A stretch of DNA of 6,728 bases from Deltaproteobacteria bacterium (GCA_030590185.1 JAUUZB010000222.1:1-6728), one strand, 5' to 3'; counted from the first letter of the stretch, positions 1 to 6,376 are shown. A program made the numbers and translations. The notes: generated by a model not told the origin, from the sequence alone.

Positions 1-423
1 AACTTCGAGGTGATCCCCGCCGACGCGCCGATCGAGTCGCCACTGACCGCCCTGGCCGCGAGCCGGCCGGTCAAGACGATGACCGGCACTGTGGGCCAAG
101 TGCAGGACTTTGCCGAGGGTCTGGTGGAGAGTATCGAGAGCACCGCCGCGGCCACGGTCGACGGGGTCGAGAGCTTCTTCGACCTCGACGCGGGGGCCGC
201 CGAACAGACCGCCCTCGCCGGGACGGGCGCCCTCGAGCTCTCGCCCATCGCCAAGTCGATCGCCGCGGGCTACGACGCCTGTCACTCGGCCTGTCACTCC
301 GCTTGCCACTCGGCCTGTCACTCCGCTTGCCACTCGGCCTGTCACTCCGCCTGTCACTCGGCCTGCGTCTGCCACTCCGCCTGCCACTCGGCCTGCGTCT
401 CCTCCTGCGCGGGAGGGTTCTAG
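1..423 (+). CDS. Putative RiPP precursor with C-terminal CHSA tetrapeptide repeats (5' end cut off by window)
   Basis: The reading frame is open from base 1 and ends at TAG 421-423, giving 140 visible residues. A GTG at 10 could serve as a start, but the frame runs off the left edge, so the true start is probably upstream. Visible residues 1-93 are acidic, Ala/Gly/Ser-rich and cysteine-free, as expected of a leader. From residue 94 the protein becomes nine Cys-His-Ser-Ala units: seven in tandem, a Cys-Val insert, two more, then CVSSCAGGF. That makes 12 Cys and 9 His in 47 residues. Cysteine every fourth residue next to a radical SAM/SPASM gene resembles the Cys-repeat targets (ACGX-type and CXXX-type) described for peptide maturases, and fits thioether-forming RiPPs. 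I infer a modified peptide product; the chemistry is unknown. Alternatively it could be a metal-binding tail on a larger protein, since the N-terminus is not seen. Confidence 0.75.
   Translation, partial: NFEVIPADAPIESPLTALAASRPVKTMTGTVGQVQDFAEGLVESIESTAAATVDGVESFFDLDAGAAEQTALAGTGALELSPIAKSIAAGYDACHSACHSACHSACHSACHSACHSACHSACVCHSACHSACVSSCAGGF
280..408 (+). repeat. Nested tandem repeat encoding (CHSA)n core
   Basis: Seven 12-base units fill 280-363 and two more fill 370-393, with TGCGTC (Cys-Val) inserted at 364-369 and again at 394-399. The Ser codon alternates TCG/TCC strictly through all nine units, so the underlying DNA unit is 24 bases (8 residues). Bases 340-369 and 370-399 form a 30-base tandem duplication encoding [10 protein letters not shown], differing only at two Cys codon third positions (TGT against TGC). 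The array therefore grew by duplication of blocks of several sizes and has since drifted only synonymously. It is a coding repeat, not a CRISPR array, because there are no unique spacers. Confidence 0.93.
411..417 (+). promoter_or_regulatory. Ribosome binding site of the radical SAM gene, inside the precursor's last codons
   Basis: GGGAGGG lies 8 bases upstream of ATG 426 and fixes that start over the in-frame upstream starts that would read through the repeat array. The same bases encode the terminal Gly-Gly of the precursor, so precursor translation runs across the site, suggesting translational coupling of substrate and maturase. Confidence 0.8.
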
Positions 424-425
424 CC

Positions 426-1826
426 ATGGAGCTCGCCGCCATCGACCAACTGGTCGGCGTCACCCGTACGGCCCTGTTCGTGCGTGAGGCGGACGACCTG
501 CTCATGATCCGCCCGGACAAGACCCTGGGCATCAACCGCTCCGCCGCCCAAATCCTCACGGCGCTCTACAACCGCGAGCAACGCCCGGCCGCGGAGGTGT
601 TGCCGCCGCTCGCCACCCGCCTCGGTATCTCCGAGGAGCGCCTGTTGGCCGACACCGGAATATTAATGGAGGCCGTGCGGGCGTTGTTGAACGAAGATTT
701 TTCGCCCCGGCCGGGGCTGCGTTTCGGGACCTTCGACCGATCCCGAATCGAGTACCCTACCCTCGCCGAGATCGCGCTGACCTACGGTTGCCAAAACCGC
801 TGCATCTTTTGCTACGCCTCGAGCCCCTTCCGTGAGGGGGAGCATCGCCTGATGTCGACCGCCGAGGTCAAACGGGTGATGGAGGTGATCTTCCACGACG
901 CCCACGTCCCGTCCCTCTCCTTCACGGGCGGCGAGTCGACCCTGCGCAAGGACCTCCCGGAGTTGATCCGGCACGGCGCCGACCTCGGTTTGCGGATCAA
1001 CGTGATCACCAACGGCGCGCGCTGTGCCGACCTCGCCTACGCCCGCACCCTGGTCGATGCCGGGCTCGCCTCGGCGCAAGTCTCGATCGAAGCGGGCAAT
1101 GCCGAGCTGCACGACGCGATCACCCAGAAGCCGGGCTCTTTTGCCCGTACCGTCGCCGGGGTGCGCAATCTCCAGTCCCTCGGCATCCACGTGCACACCA
1201 ACACCACCCTGTGCGGCCCGAACCTGGACGCCTACGGGGAGCTCATCCGCTTCGTGGCCACGGACCTGGGCCTCGAGACCCAATCGATGAACATGGTGAT
1301 CCGCACCGGCGAGGCGCTCGACTGCGAGCCGGTAGGGGTGAGCTACAGCCAGGTCGCCGAGCGCCTACCCGGGATTATCGAAACCGCGGCCCGCGAGGGG
1401 GTGCGCTTCGTTTGGTACTCGCCGATCCCGTACTGCATTTTCAATCCAGCGCTCCACGACCTCGGCGCCAAGGCATGCGCCTGCGTCGACGGCATCCTGT
1501 CGGTCGACCCGGCCGGCGAGGTGCTGCCCTGCTCGTCGTTCGAGAGCGGCATCGGCTCCCTGCTCGACAGCCCCTTTAAACGCCTCTTTCGCAGCCGCCC
1601 GGCCCGCTACTGGCGGCGGCGCGACTACGTGCCGCCGGTCTGCGCCGGTTGCACCGACATCGACATCTGCGGCGGTGCCTGTCCTCTCTACTGGGATGCA
1701 GCCGGGAGCTTCGCTGAGCTGCCGGTCCCGGGCTCGGATGATCCACAGCTGTACGCGCAATGGCGCCGGGGCCGCGAGGCGAGCGAGACCTTCGGCGTTC
1801 AACCCGGCCGCAAGGGGGACCAGTGA
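426..1826 (+). CDS. Radical SAM/SPASM peptide maturase with N-terminal PqqD-like RiPP recognition element
   Basis: This 466-residue protein starts at ATG 426, two bases after the precursor stop. Residues about 8-90 resemble a PqqD-type recognition domain, with the pattern of a beta hairpin, INRSAAQIL helix, LATRLGIS and a closing helix; such domains bind leader peptides. The radical SAM domain follows, with CQNRCIFC (C122, C126, C129) for the 4Fe-4S cluster that cleaves S-adenosylmethionine, and GGE at 168-170 for SAM binding. The C-terminus is a SPASM domain: C353 then GEVLPC (C369), and C406-x2-C409-x5-C415-x3-C419, expected to hold auxiliary clusters. No cysteine follows C419, so the usual last SPASM cysteine is missing; C337 or C351 could substitute. 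I infer cytoplasmic modification, probably Cys crosslinking, of the adjacent CHSA-repeat peptide. The class is certain; the exact reaction is not. Confidence 0.93.
   Translation: MELAAIDQLVGVTRTALFVREADDLLMIRPDKTLGINRSAAQILTALYNREQRPAAEVLPPLATRLGISEERLLADTGILMEAVRALLNEDFSPRPGLRFGTFDRSRIEYPTLAEIALTYGCQNRCIFCYASSPFREGEHRLMSTAEVKRVMEVIFHDAHVPSLSFTGGESTLRKDLPELIRHGADLGLRINVITNGARCADLAYARTLVDAGLASAQVSIEAGNAELHDAITQKPGSFARTVAGVRNLQSLGIHVHTNTTLCGPNLDAYGELIRFVATDLGLETQSMNMVIRTGEALDCEPVGVSYSQVAERLPGIIETAAREGVRFVWYSPIPYCIFNPALHDLGAKACACVDGILSVDPAGEVLPCSSFESGIGSLLDSPFKRLFRSRPARYWRRRDYVPPVCAGCTDIDICGGACPLYWDAAGSFAELPVPGSDDPQLYAQWRRGREASETFGVQPGRKGDQ
1812..1819 (+). promoter_or_regulatory. Ribosome binding site for the coiled-coil gene
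   Basis: AAGGGGGA ends 6 bases before ATG 1826, inside the 3' end of the maturase gene. It supports ATG 1826 rather than the in-frame ATG at 1760. Confidence 0.7.
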
Positions 1827-3070
1827 TGGGCAGCCTCGGTGATTTCAAGGATTATCTGGTGGGCCGCCGCGACGTGCTGCGGCGCGCTGAGAAACGTCTG
1901 TGCACCATTCAGGAGAAATACGAGGAGTTCTACGCCGAGGTCACCCGGATCCGGGAGGCGGAGTACCAACAGCTGCGCGACCACATCGTGGCCGACCGCG
2001 ACGCGGTCCCCAAAGAGCTCAACCGGCAACTCGATGAGGCGCGCCGGCGCGCCGAGCGGGCCCTGGCCGACAAGCTCAAGGAGCTCGAGAAGAAACGCGA
2101 CGGCCTGCTCAGCCTAGCCGAGAAAAAACGCCAGAACTCCCTGGCGGGCGAACAGAACCTGCACCGCAAGAACGTCCGCCTCGACGGCGAGGAGGAGGCG
2201 CTCAAGGCGCGCAACGAAAAGCTGTTGGCGGCGATCACGAGCTTCAACCAACGCATCCGCGAGATGGGTCGCGGCCTCGGATTCTTCTGGAACCTGTTCG
2301 CCATGCACAGCCTGCGCTCGGAGCGGCTGCGTCTCGAGACGGAGCAGCAGGACGTGGCGGCGCGCATCGACGAGCTGCGCCGACGGTGGACCGAGATCGA
2401 CGCCGAGCAGGCCAACAACGAGGCGACGTTGCAAGCCGCTTGGCTCGAGCTGCGCGACCAGACCGCGGTGCTGGAGACCAAGCTCGAGCACCTGCGCACC
2501 ACCCGGGAGCGGATCATCGAGCGCACGGCGATCGAGGAGGTGCTCTTCGCGCGCCAGCCGAAGCTCGACCCGCCCAAGCCGCGGGATCCGCGCTGCCCGC
2601 GTTGCAACCGCCCCAACCCGGCGAGCAGTCACTTCTGTCAAATCTGCGCCCAGCGTCTCAAGCCGGACGAGCCGGGCATGGAGGGCAGCTTGCTGGAGAT
2701 CGCGGAGCTCAACCGCCACCACCAGAACTTCGCCGAAGGCATGAAAGCCTGCCAGGAGATCATCGGCCTGGTCCGCGGCCTCGAGAGTGGACTCGGCAAT
2801 TTCATGAAGTCGGTCGAGGACATGCTCAACACCGAGCGCGTCTACCCGGTCGGCACCCTGAGCATCGACGTCCCCAAGGCGAGTATCGCGTACGGCGAGA
2901 GCTTCGAGAAGCTCGCCGAGGGATCCGATCCAAAACGCAGCCTGCACCCCAAGGACTTCGCCGCCCACATCCACAAACGCGTCGCCGACGTCTACACCGA
3001 GGCGAAGATCAAAGTATTCTTCGAGACCATGGGCGAGGAGCTGTCGCGTCAGGCCGACAGTCAGTGGTGA
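1826..3070 (+). CDS. Coiled-coil protein with a central zinc ribbon, unknown function
   Basis: I do not recognise a family for this 414-residue protein. Its ATG overlaps the maturase stop by one base (TGATG), the usual sign of coupled translation. Residues about 15-240 are almost entirely charged heptad-like helix rich in Glu, Arg, Lys and Leu, broken near 148-160 by a hydrophobic/aromatic stretch (GLGFFWNLFAM) that may be a hinge or membrane-touching turn. A four-cysteine ribbon follows: C257-x2-C260 and C271-x2-C274, preceded by a Pro-rich linker. The remainder (about 285-414) is mixed helical with a short strand-like segment (VGTLSIDVP). There is no signal peptide, so it is probably cytoplasmic. 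The position suggests an accessory part of the peptide system, perhaps a scaffold or chaperone for maturase and peptide, but that rests on gene order alone. Confidence 0.8.
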   Translation: MGSLGDFKDYLVGRRDVLRRAEKRLCTIQEKYEEFYAEVTRIREAEYQQLRDHIVADRDAVPKELNRQLDEARRRAERALADKLKELEKKRDGLLSLAEKKRQNSLAGEQNLHRKNVRLDGEEEALKARNEKLLAAITSFNQRIREMGRGLGFFWNLFAMHSLRSERLRLETEQQDVAARIDELRRRWTEIDAEQANNEATLQAAWLELRDQTAVLETKLEHLRTTRERIIERTAIEEVLFARQPKLDPPKPRDPRCPRCNRPNPASSHFCQICAQRLKPDEPGMEGSLLEIAELNRHHQNFAEGMKACQEIIGLVRGLESGLGNFMKSVEDMLNTERVYPVGTLSIDVPKASIAYGESFEKLAEGSDPKRSLHPKDFAAHIHKRVADVYTEAKIKVFFETMGEELSRQADSQW

Positions 3071-3074
3071 GGGG

Positions 3075-3608
3075 GTGAAGCATCTCGCGGCGGCGATCCT
3101 GATCGGGCTCGGCGTGCTGGCCGTGTTGTTCGGCCTCCTCTTTATAGTAGGGGCCGCCGGCCGACCGGCCCGCTACGCCATCGGCGGGATCAGCCTGACC
3201 CTCGGCGCCGTGGTGGCCGGCTTCGGTGTCCGCCTGTTCCGCAAAGCCCAGGCTGAGCACCCCGACCGGATCGGCGCTGAGATCATGCACCTCGCCGAAC
3301 AAAAAAACGGCGAGCTCTCCAGCGACGATCTTCGAGCCCTCCTCGGCGAGCGTTTCCTCCTGGCCGCGCCGGTGCTCGCCAACCTGCGTGATGCCGGTAT
3401 CTGCCGCCCACGGGAGGCCAGCGGCGCGGTCTTCTACACATTCCCAGACCTCCAGCCCCGCCTCACCATGCGACGCTGCGAATTCTGCGAGGCGGAGCTC
3501 CCCCTCGACGACGCGGCCGCTACCTGCCCCCATTGCGGCGGTCAGATCAAAACCCAGGTGGCGCGCCTGGCCGTGAGCGACGAGGAGTTCTACGGCCTCG
3601 ATGAATGA
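3075..3608 (+). CDS. Two-helix membrane protein with possible winged helix and C-terminal zinc ribbon
   Basis: This 177-residue protein starts at GTG 3075, four bases after the previous stop. It is the first possible start in the frame. The purine run GAGGGG (3069-3074) touches the start codon with no normal spacing, so initiation may depend on reinitiation after the upstream gene; the next GTG (3114) would cut into the first membrane helix. Two hydrophobic segments lie at about residues 4-26 and 33-54, followed by basic RLFRK, so the rest probably faces the cytoplasm. Residues about 65-125 look like a winged-helix fold (helices, then SGAVFYTF as a possible wing). A zinc ribbon closes the protein: C135-x2-C138 and C151-x2-C154. 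I do not recognise the family. Sharing a ribbon with its neighbour suggests the two work together, possibly at the membrane; this is inference. Confidence 0.75.
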   Translation: MKHLAAAILIGLGVLAVLFGLLFIVGAAGRPARYAIGGISLTLGAVVAGFGVRLFRKAQAEHPDRIGAEIMHLAEQKNGELSSDDLRALLGERFLLAAPVLANLRDAGICRPREASGAVFYTFPDLQPRLTMRRCEFCEAELPLDDAAATCPHCGGQIKTQVARLAVSDEEFYGLDE

Positions 3609-3712
3609 TGCCCCCGCTTGACATCCCACCCCCTCTCCCATAACACCCACGCCCCACAACCGGGACCTACCACGGCGGGATCCCCGTCGCTGAGCGTCCC
3701 CTGGAGCCCGAA
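3609..3712 (+). promoter_or_regulatory. Intergenic region with a probable sigma70-type promoter for rplC
   Basis: This 104-base spacer separates the RiPP operon from rplC. It has a perfect TTGACA at 3618-3623. The best -10 candidate is CATAAC at 3639-3644 (four of six consensus bases, 15-base spacing, shorter than ideal). An imperfect GC-rich dyad at 3672-3687, centred on GATC, lies just before the rplC ribosome binding site. No clear hairpin-plus-T-run terminator is seen after the upstream operon, so read-through into rplC is possible. Confidence 0.4.
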
Positions 3713-4399
3713 ATGAAAGAACGCAAGCTCGCTATCCTCGGCCGCAAGATCGGCATGACCACCGTCTTCCAGGATAACGGCAACGCCGTGGGCGTTTCCA
3801 TCCTCGAGCTAGGGCCCTGCGTCGTGTCGCAGAAGCGCACCCGAGACAAGACCGCAAAAAATCGCACCGATGGCTACGTCGCCCTGCAGATCGGCTTCGA
3901 CCCGAAGCCGGAGCGCAAGGTCAACAAGCCGTTGGAGGGTCACCTCAAGGCGGCCGGCGGCATCAGCAAGGCGCGGCGTTTCCTTCGCGAGGTCCGGGTC
4001 TCCGAGGAGACCGCGGCCAAGTTCGACGTCGGTCAGGAAATCACCATCGCCGACCTCGGGGTCGAGCCCGGCGACAAGGTTGACGTCACTGGCAAGAGCA
4101 TCGGCAAGGGCTTCCAGGGCGTGGTGCGCAAGTTCGGCTTCCGTGGTTTCCACGCCACCCACGCCCACGAGGTCTACCGGCACGGCGGCTCCATCGGCTG
4201 TCGCAAATACCCCGGCCGGGTGTTCAAGGGCCGCAAGATGCCAGGTCACATGGGCAACAAGCGGGTCACCACGCAAAATCTCTTGGTCATCGACGTTCGC
4301 CCAGAGATGAACGCCCTGCTGGTCCGTGGATCGGTCCCGGGCGCCAAAAATGGTTACTTGATGGTCCGGCCGGCCATCAAGAAGAACCCGCTGCCGTAG
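3713..4399 (+). CDS. rplC: Large-subunit ribosomal protein L3 (uL3)
   Basis: This 228-residue protein is a full-length bacterial L3, slightly longer than the usual 205-215. It starts at ATG 3713, six bases after GGAG (3703-3706). Recognisable blocks include LGRKIGMTTVF near the N-terminus, VDVTGKSIGKGFQGVVRKFGF, PGRVFKGRKMPGHMGNKRVTTQNL, and the LLVRGSVPGA C-terminal motif. L3 binds 23S rRNA early in 50S assembly and sends a loop toward the peptidyl transferase centre. In that loop the sequence reads SIGCRKYPG (C163, R164, K165), where E. coli has SIGQNQTPG; K165 aligns with the methylated Gln150 of E. coli, so PrmB-type methylation is not expected there. The gene stands alone here: rpsJ is not upstream and rplD is not downstream, unlike the usual S10 operon. 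Function is certain; whether it is the sole copy cannot be seen. Confidence 0.97.
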   Translation: MKERKLAILGRKIGMTTVFQDNGNAVGVSILELGPCVVSQKRTRDKTAKNRTDGYVALQIGFDPKPERKVNKPLEGHLKAAGGISKARRFLREVRVSEETAAKFDVGQEITIADLGVEPGDKVDVTGKSIGKGFQGVVRKFGFRGFHATHAHEVYRHGGSIGCRKYPGRVFKGRKMPGHMGNKRVTTQNLLVIDVRPEMNALLVRGSVPGAKNGYLMVRPAIKKNPLP

Positions 4400-4409
4400 G
4401 CGTCAGCCC

Positions 4410-5270
4410 TCAAAAATCGTAGTGCGGGTTGTCCGGATCGAAATCCGCATCGGTGAATTTTTGGTTCACCACCATGTCCCGGTGCTCGTAGCGCTCGTAG
4501 AGCCGCCCTTGCCAATCGTAGATCGTGGTGCGCAGGGACAGGCCGTGCCGCTCGTCGAGCAGTAGCTCGATCCTCTTGCCGTAGTTGTGGGGCACGACGT
4601 AGGTCTGCCCGGCGGAGACGCTGTCGGCGATGCCGTCGAGATCGGTCGGGTTGAGATAGACGATCAGGTACGGCGCCACCCCGACCCGCCGGCCAAAGGC
4701 CAACACCGACTCATCCTTGGGAGCTTTGATCTTCCGGTGGGGCAGGTCCCCGGTGTGGATGATCACCTTGTCGACCTTCCTGCCGTTGAAGCGATCGGCC
4801 CCGGCGTGCTCAATCCGCCCACCGGCGCGCTGCTCCGGCGGCTTCTCGAAGCCAGCGCGCAGATTGTTGGCGAGGTTGGTGTAGCCGGTGCCCGTGATCA
4901 TGTGATGCTGGTTCTTGGTGGTCAACGAGCCGGCGATGCTCAGGTCGAGGGTGAGGTCCGGGAAGCTCCCCGGGTGCACGGTCAGCTCCTTGGGGTTGCG
5001 CGCGGCATCGTAGATCACTTCCTGACCCGCCTTGGGCTCGATGGCGCCGAGGTAGATCTGCCCCGGCCGGCGCAGCTTGACCAGCACGACCTCCTTAATG
5101 ACCGAGCCGTCCGCCATGCGCTCGGTCTTGTGCATCACGTACTCTAGCGTCTCGACCTTCCGCCACTCGCTCAGGAAGCGCTGCACCGCGGCCCAAGCCG
5201 CGGGATCCGCCTCCGGTGGCGAGGTTGGCGCCATGAGAGTAGCACCCAGCAACAATGCGATGACCGGCAC
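4410..5270 (-). CDS. DUF1571-like protein, putatively exported
   Basis: This 286-residue protein starts at GTG 5270, preceded by GGGGGA (5275-5280) with four-base spacing; an in-frame stop, that of the FHA gene, lies 15 bases upstream, so no longer form is possible. The first 15 or so residues are hydrophobic (VIALLLGATLMA) and could be a signal peptide, although the usual positive charge is absent. The core resembles DUF1571 proteins: a VKLRRPGQIYLG strand, GQEVIYDAARNPKELTVHPG, and HHMITGTGYTNLANNL, followed later by a TIYDWQGRLYERYEH strand. DUF1571 is poorly understood; its beta-rich fold is often compared with the LolA/LolB lipoprotein carriers, so a periplasmic lipid- or lipoprotein-handling role is possible but unproven. 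It is third in a minus-strand operon after the FHA gene and converges on rplC with 10 bases between stops. Confidence 0.75.
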   Translation of the reverse strand: MPVIALLLGATLMAPTSPPEADPAAWAAVQRFLSEWRKVETLEYVMHKTERMADGSVIKEVVLVKLRRPGQIYLGAIEPKAGQEVIYDAARNPKELTVHPGSFPDLTLDLSIAGSLTTKNQHHMITGTGYTNLANNLRAGFEKPPEQRAGGRIEHAGADRFNGRKVDKVIIHTGDLPHRKIKAPKDESVLAFGRRVGVAPYLIVYLNPTDLDGIADSVSAGQTYVVPHNYGKRIELLLDERHGLSLRTTIYDWQGRLYERYEHRDMVVNQKFTDADFDPDNPHYDF

Positions 5271-5285
5271 GGTGTCCCCCGTCGG

Positions 5286-6368
5286 TTAGACGTAAATGAA
5301 GACCAACAAGAGCACGCAGACCAGGATGATCAGCGCCACCGAGCCAATGATCACCCACTCGGTGGGAAAACGGCGCTCGTCGGTTTTGAGTAGATTCGGG
5401 TCGATGTTGGCGTACTCGTCCTCATCCTCGACGCCCTCGACCTCGTCATCGTCATCGTCATCGTCATCGTCGAGGAGCGCCTCATCCCCTTCATGCCCGG
5501 TCTCGGCGAGCGGATCATTTTCGGCGGCCGGATCCTGCTCCCCCTCTTCGCCACTCTCCTCGCCCGGGGCGCCCATCACCGAGACCTCCTCGTCCGGGTA
5601 GGCGTACTCGCCGGACTCCTGCTCGAAGCCTGGCACCTCGGAGAGGGAGGCCATGAGATCGGCGTCCGGATCGATGAAGACCAGCTTGATCGGCCCGACC
5701 GTCAGCTCGTCCTGATCCTTGAGACGGCGCGGGCGGCCGATTTTTTGATCGTTGACCAACACGCCGTTCTTCGAGCCCAGGTCCTGCACCGCGATGCCGT
5801 TCCAGTCCTTCTTGATGATCGCATGCTTGCGCGACACGTTGGCGTCGTTGAGCACCAGATCGCAGTCCTTGGAGCGTCCCACCGACCACTCGCGGCTGGT
5901 GCCGGCGAGCGGAAAACGCGCCCCTTCATCCGGGCCGGAGAGGATGCGGAAATATGGCCCCTCACCCGAGGCCTCCCCCAACCGGCCGAGGATACCGGCC
6001 ACCGCCCGGTCGGCGATCATTTTGGTGTTCTCGCCGGAGCTCGCCCCGGCCACCTTGTCGACCTCGATGTTGCAGGTGATCCGGGCCTTGGTCAGCTCGA
6101 TGATGTCGCCGTCGCGCAGGACCTTCTTCTCCCCCTTGGAGAGTTTGCGGCCGTTGAGCAGGCTACCGTGGGTGGAGCCGAGATCCTCGAGCACGTAGAC
6201 GTTGTCGGTTGAGGCTATTCTAATGTGGCGGCGGGAGACGGTGGTCAGCGGGATCTGGAAGTCGCTGTTGGCGTCACGGCCAATCACCAACGACTTGGCG
6301 TTGGATTCGTGAGTGAGGGCGCGGCGTCCCTGGCCCTCGATCTCTATGACCGCCGTCAAACGGATCAC
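5286..6368 (-). CDS. Double-FHA-domain protein with acidic linker and C-terminal membrane anchor
   Basis: This 360-residue protein starts at GTG 6368, eight bases after TGAGG (6377-6381). Two forkhead-associated domains are clear. The first has G30-R31, S45-RRH48 and a GSTHGSLLNG loop (65-73); the second has G164-R165, S179-RKH182 and GSKNGVLVND. These are the conserved phosphothreonine-binding positions, so both domains look competent. A long acidic stretch (about 245-330) with nine consecutive Asp (300-308) follows. One hydrophobic helix (about 338-359) ends the protein, with FPTEW before it, giving a tail-anchored layout with the FHA domains in the cytoplasm. Such proteins usually read Ser/Thr-kinase phosphorylation and recruit partners to the membrane. 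No kinase or phosphatase lies in the window. The gene follows the TPR gene by 26 bases and is co-transcribed with the DUF1571 gene. Confidence 0.93.
   Translation of the reverse strand: MIRLTAVIEIEGQGRRALTHESNAKSLVIGRDANSDFQIPLTTVSRRHIRIASTDNVYVLEDLGSTHGSLLNGRKLSKGEKKVLRDGDIIELTKARITCNIEVDKVAGASSGENTKMIADRAVAGILGRLGEASGEGPYFRILSGPDEGARFPLAGTSREWSVGRSKDCDLVLNDANVSRKHAIIKKDWNGIAVQDLGSKNGVLVNDQKIGRPRRLKDQDELTVGPIKLVFIDPDADLMASLSEVPGFEQESGEYAYPDEEVSVMGAPGEESGEEGEQDPAAENDPLAETGHEGDEALLDDDDDDDDDEVEGVEDEDEYANIDPNLLKTDERRFPTEWVIIGSVALIILVCVLLLVFIYV
5445..5471 (-). repeat. GTCATC hexanucleotide run encoding nine Asp
   Basis: On the plus strand GTCATC repeats four times plus a final GTC (27 bases), read on the minus strand as alternating GAC/GAT codons for Asp300-308 of the FHA protein. 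Loss or gain of a unit keeps the frame and only changes acidic run length. Confidence 0.9.
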
Positions 6369-6376
6369 GACAGTCG

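Noticed and set aside
280..408. CRISPR-like regular repeats
   Set aside because: Units are contiguous 12-base coding repeats with no unique spacers, in frame with a long ORF and followed by a radical SAM gene.
303..425. Longer maturase start reading through the repeats in another frame (Leu/Gly/Arg-rich)
   Set aside because: It would be a low-complexity shadow of the CHSA array; ATG 426 has a strong ribosome binding site and begins the recognisable PqqD-like domain.
71..559. Minus-strand Arg/Ser/Pro-rich frame opposite the repeats
   Set aside because: Composition is the complement of GC-rich codons and the repeat; no start context or domain.
1930..2974. Long minus-strand frames opposite the coiled-coil gene
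   Set aside because: They are antisense shadows of a GC-rich gene; the plus-strand frame has the ribosome binding site, operon spacing and a C-x2-C zinc ribbon.
3009..3659. Minus-strand frame opposite the membrane protein gene
   Set aside because: No recognisable domain; the plus-strand frame shows two membrane helices and a zinc ribbon.
4400..4409. Terminator between the convergent rplC and DUF1571 genes
   Set aside because: Only 10 bases separate the stops and no hairpin with a T-run is visible on either strand there.
5493..6212. Plus-strand frame opposite the FHA gene
   Set aside because: The minus-strand frame contains two clear FHA domains with conserved motifs; the plus frame is a shadow.
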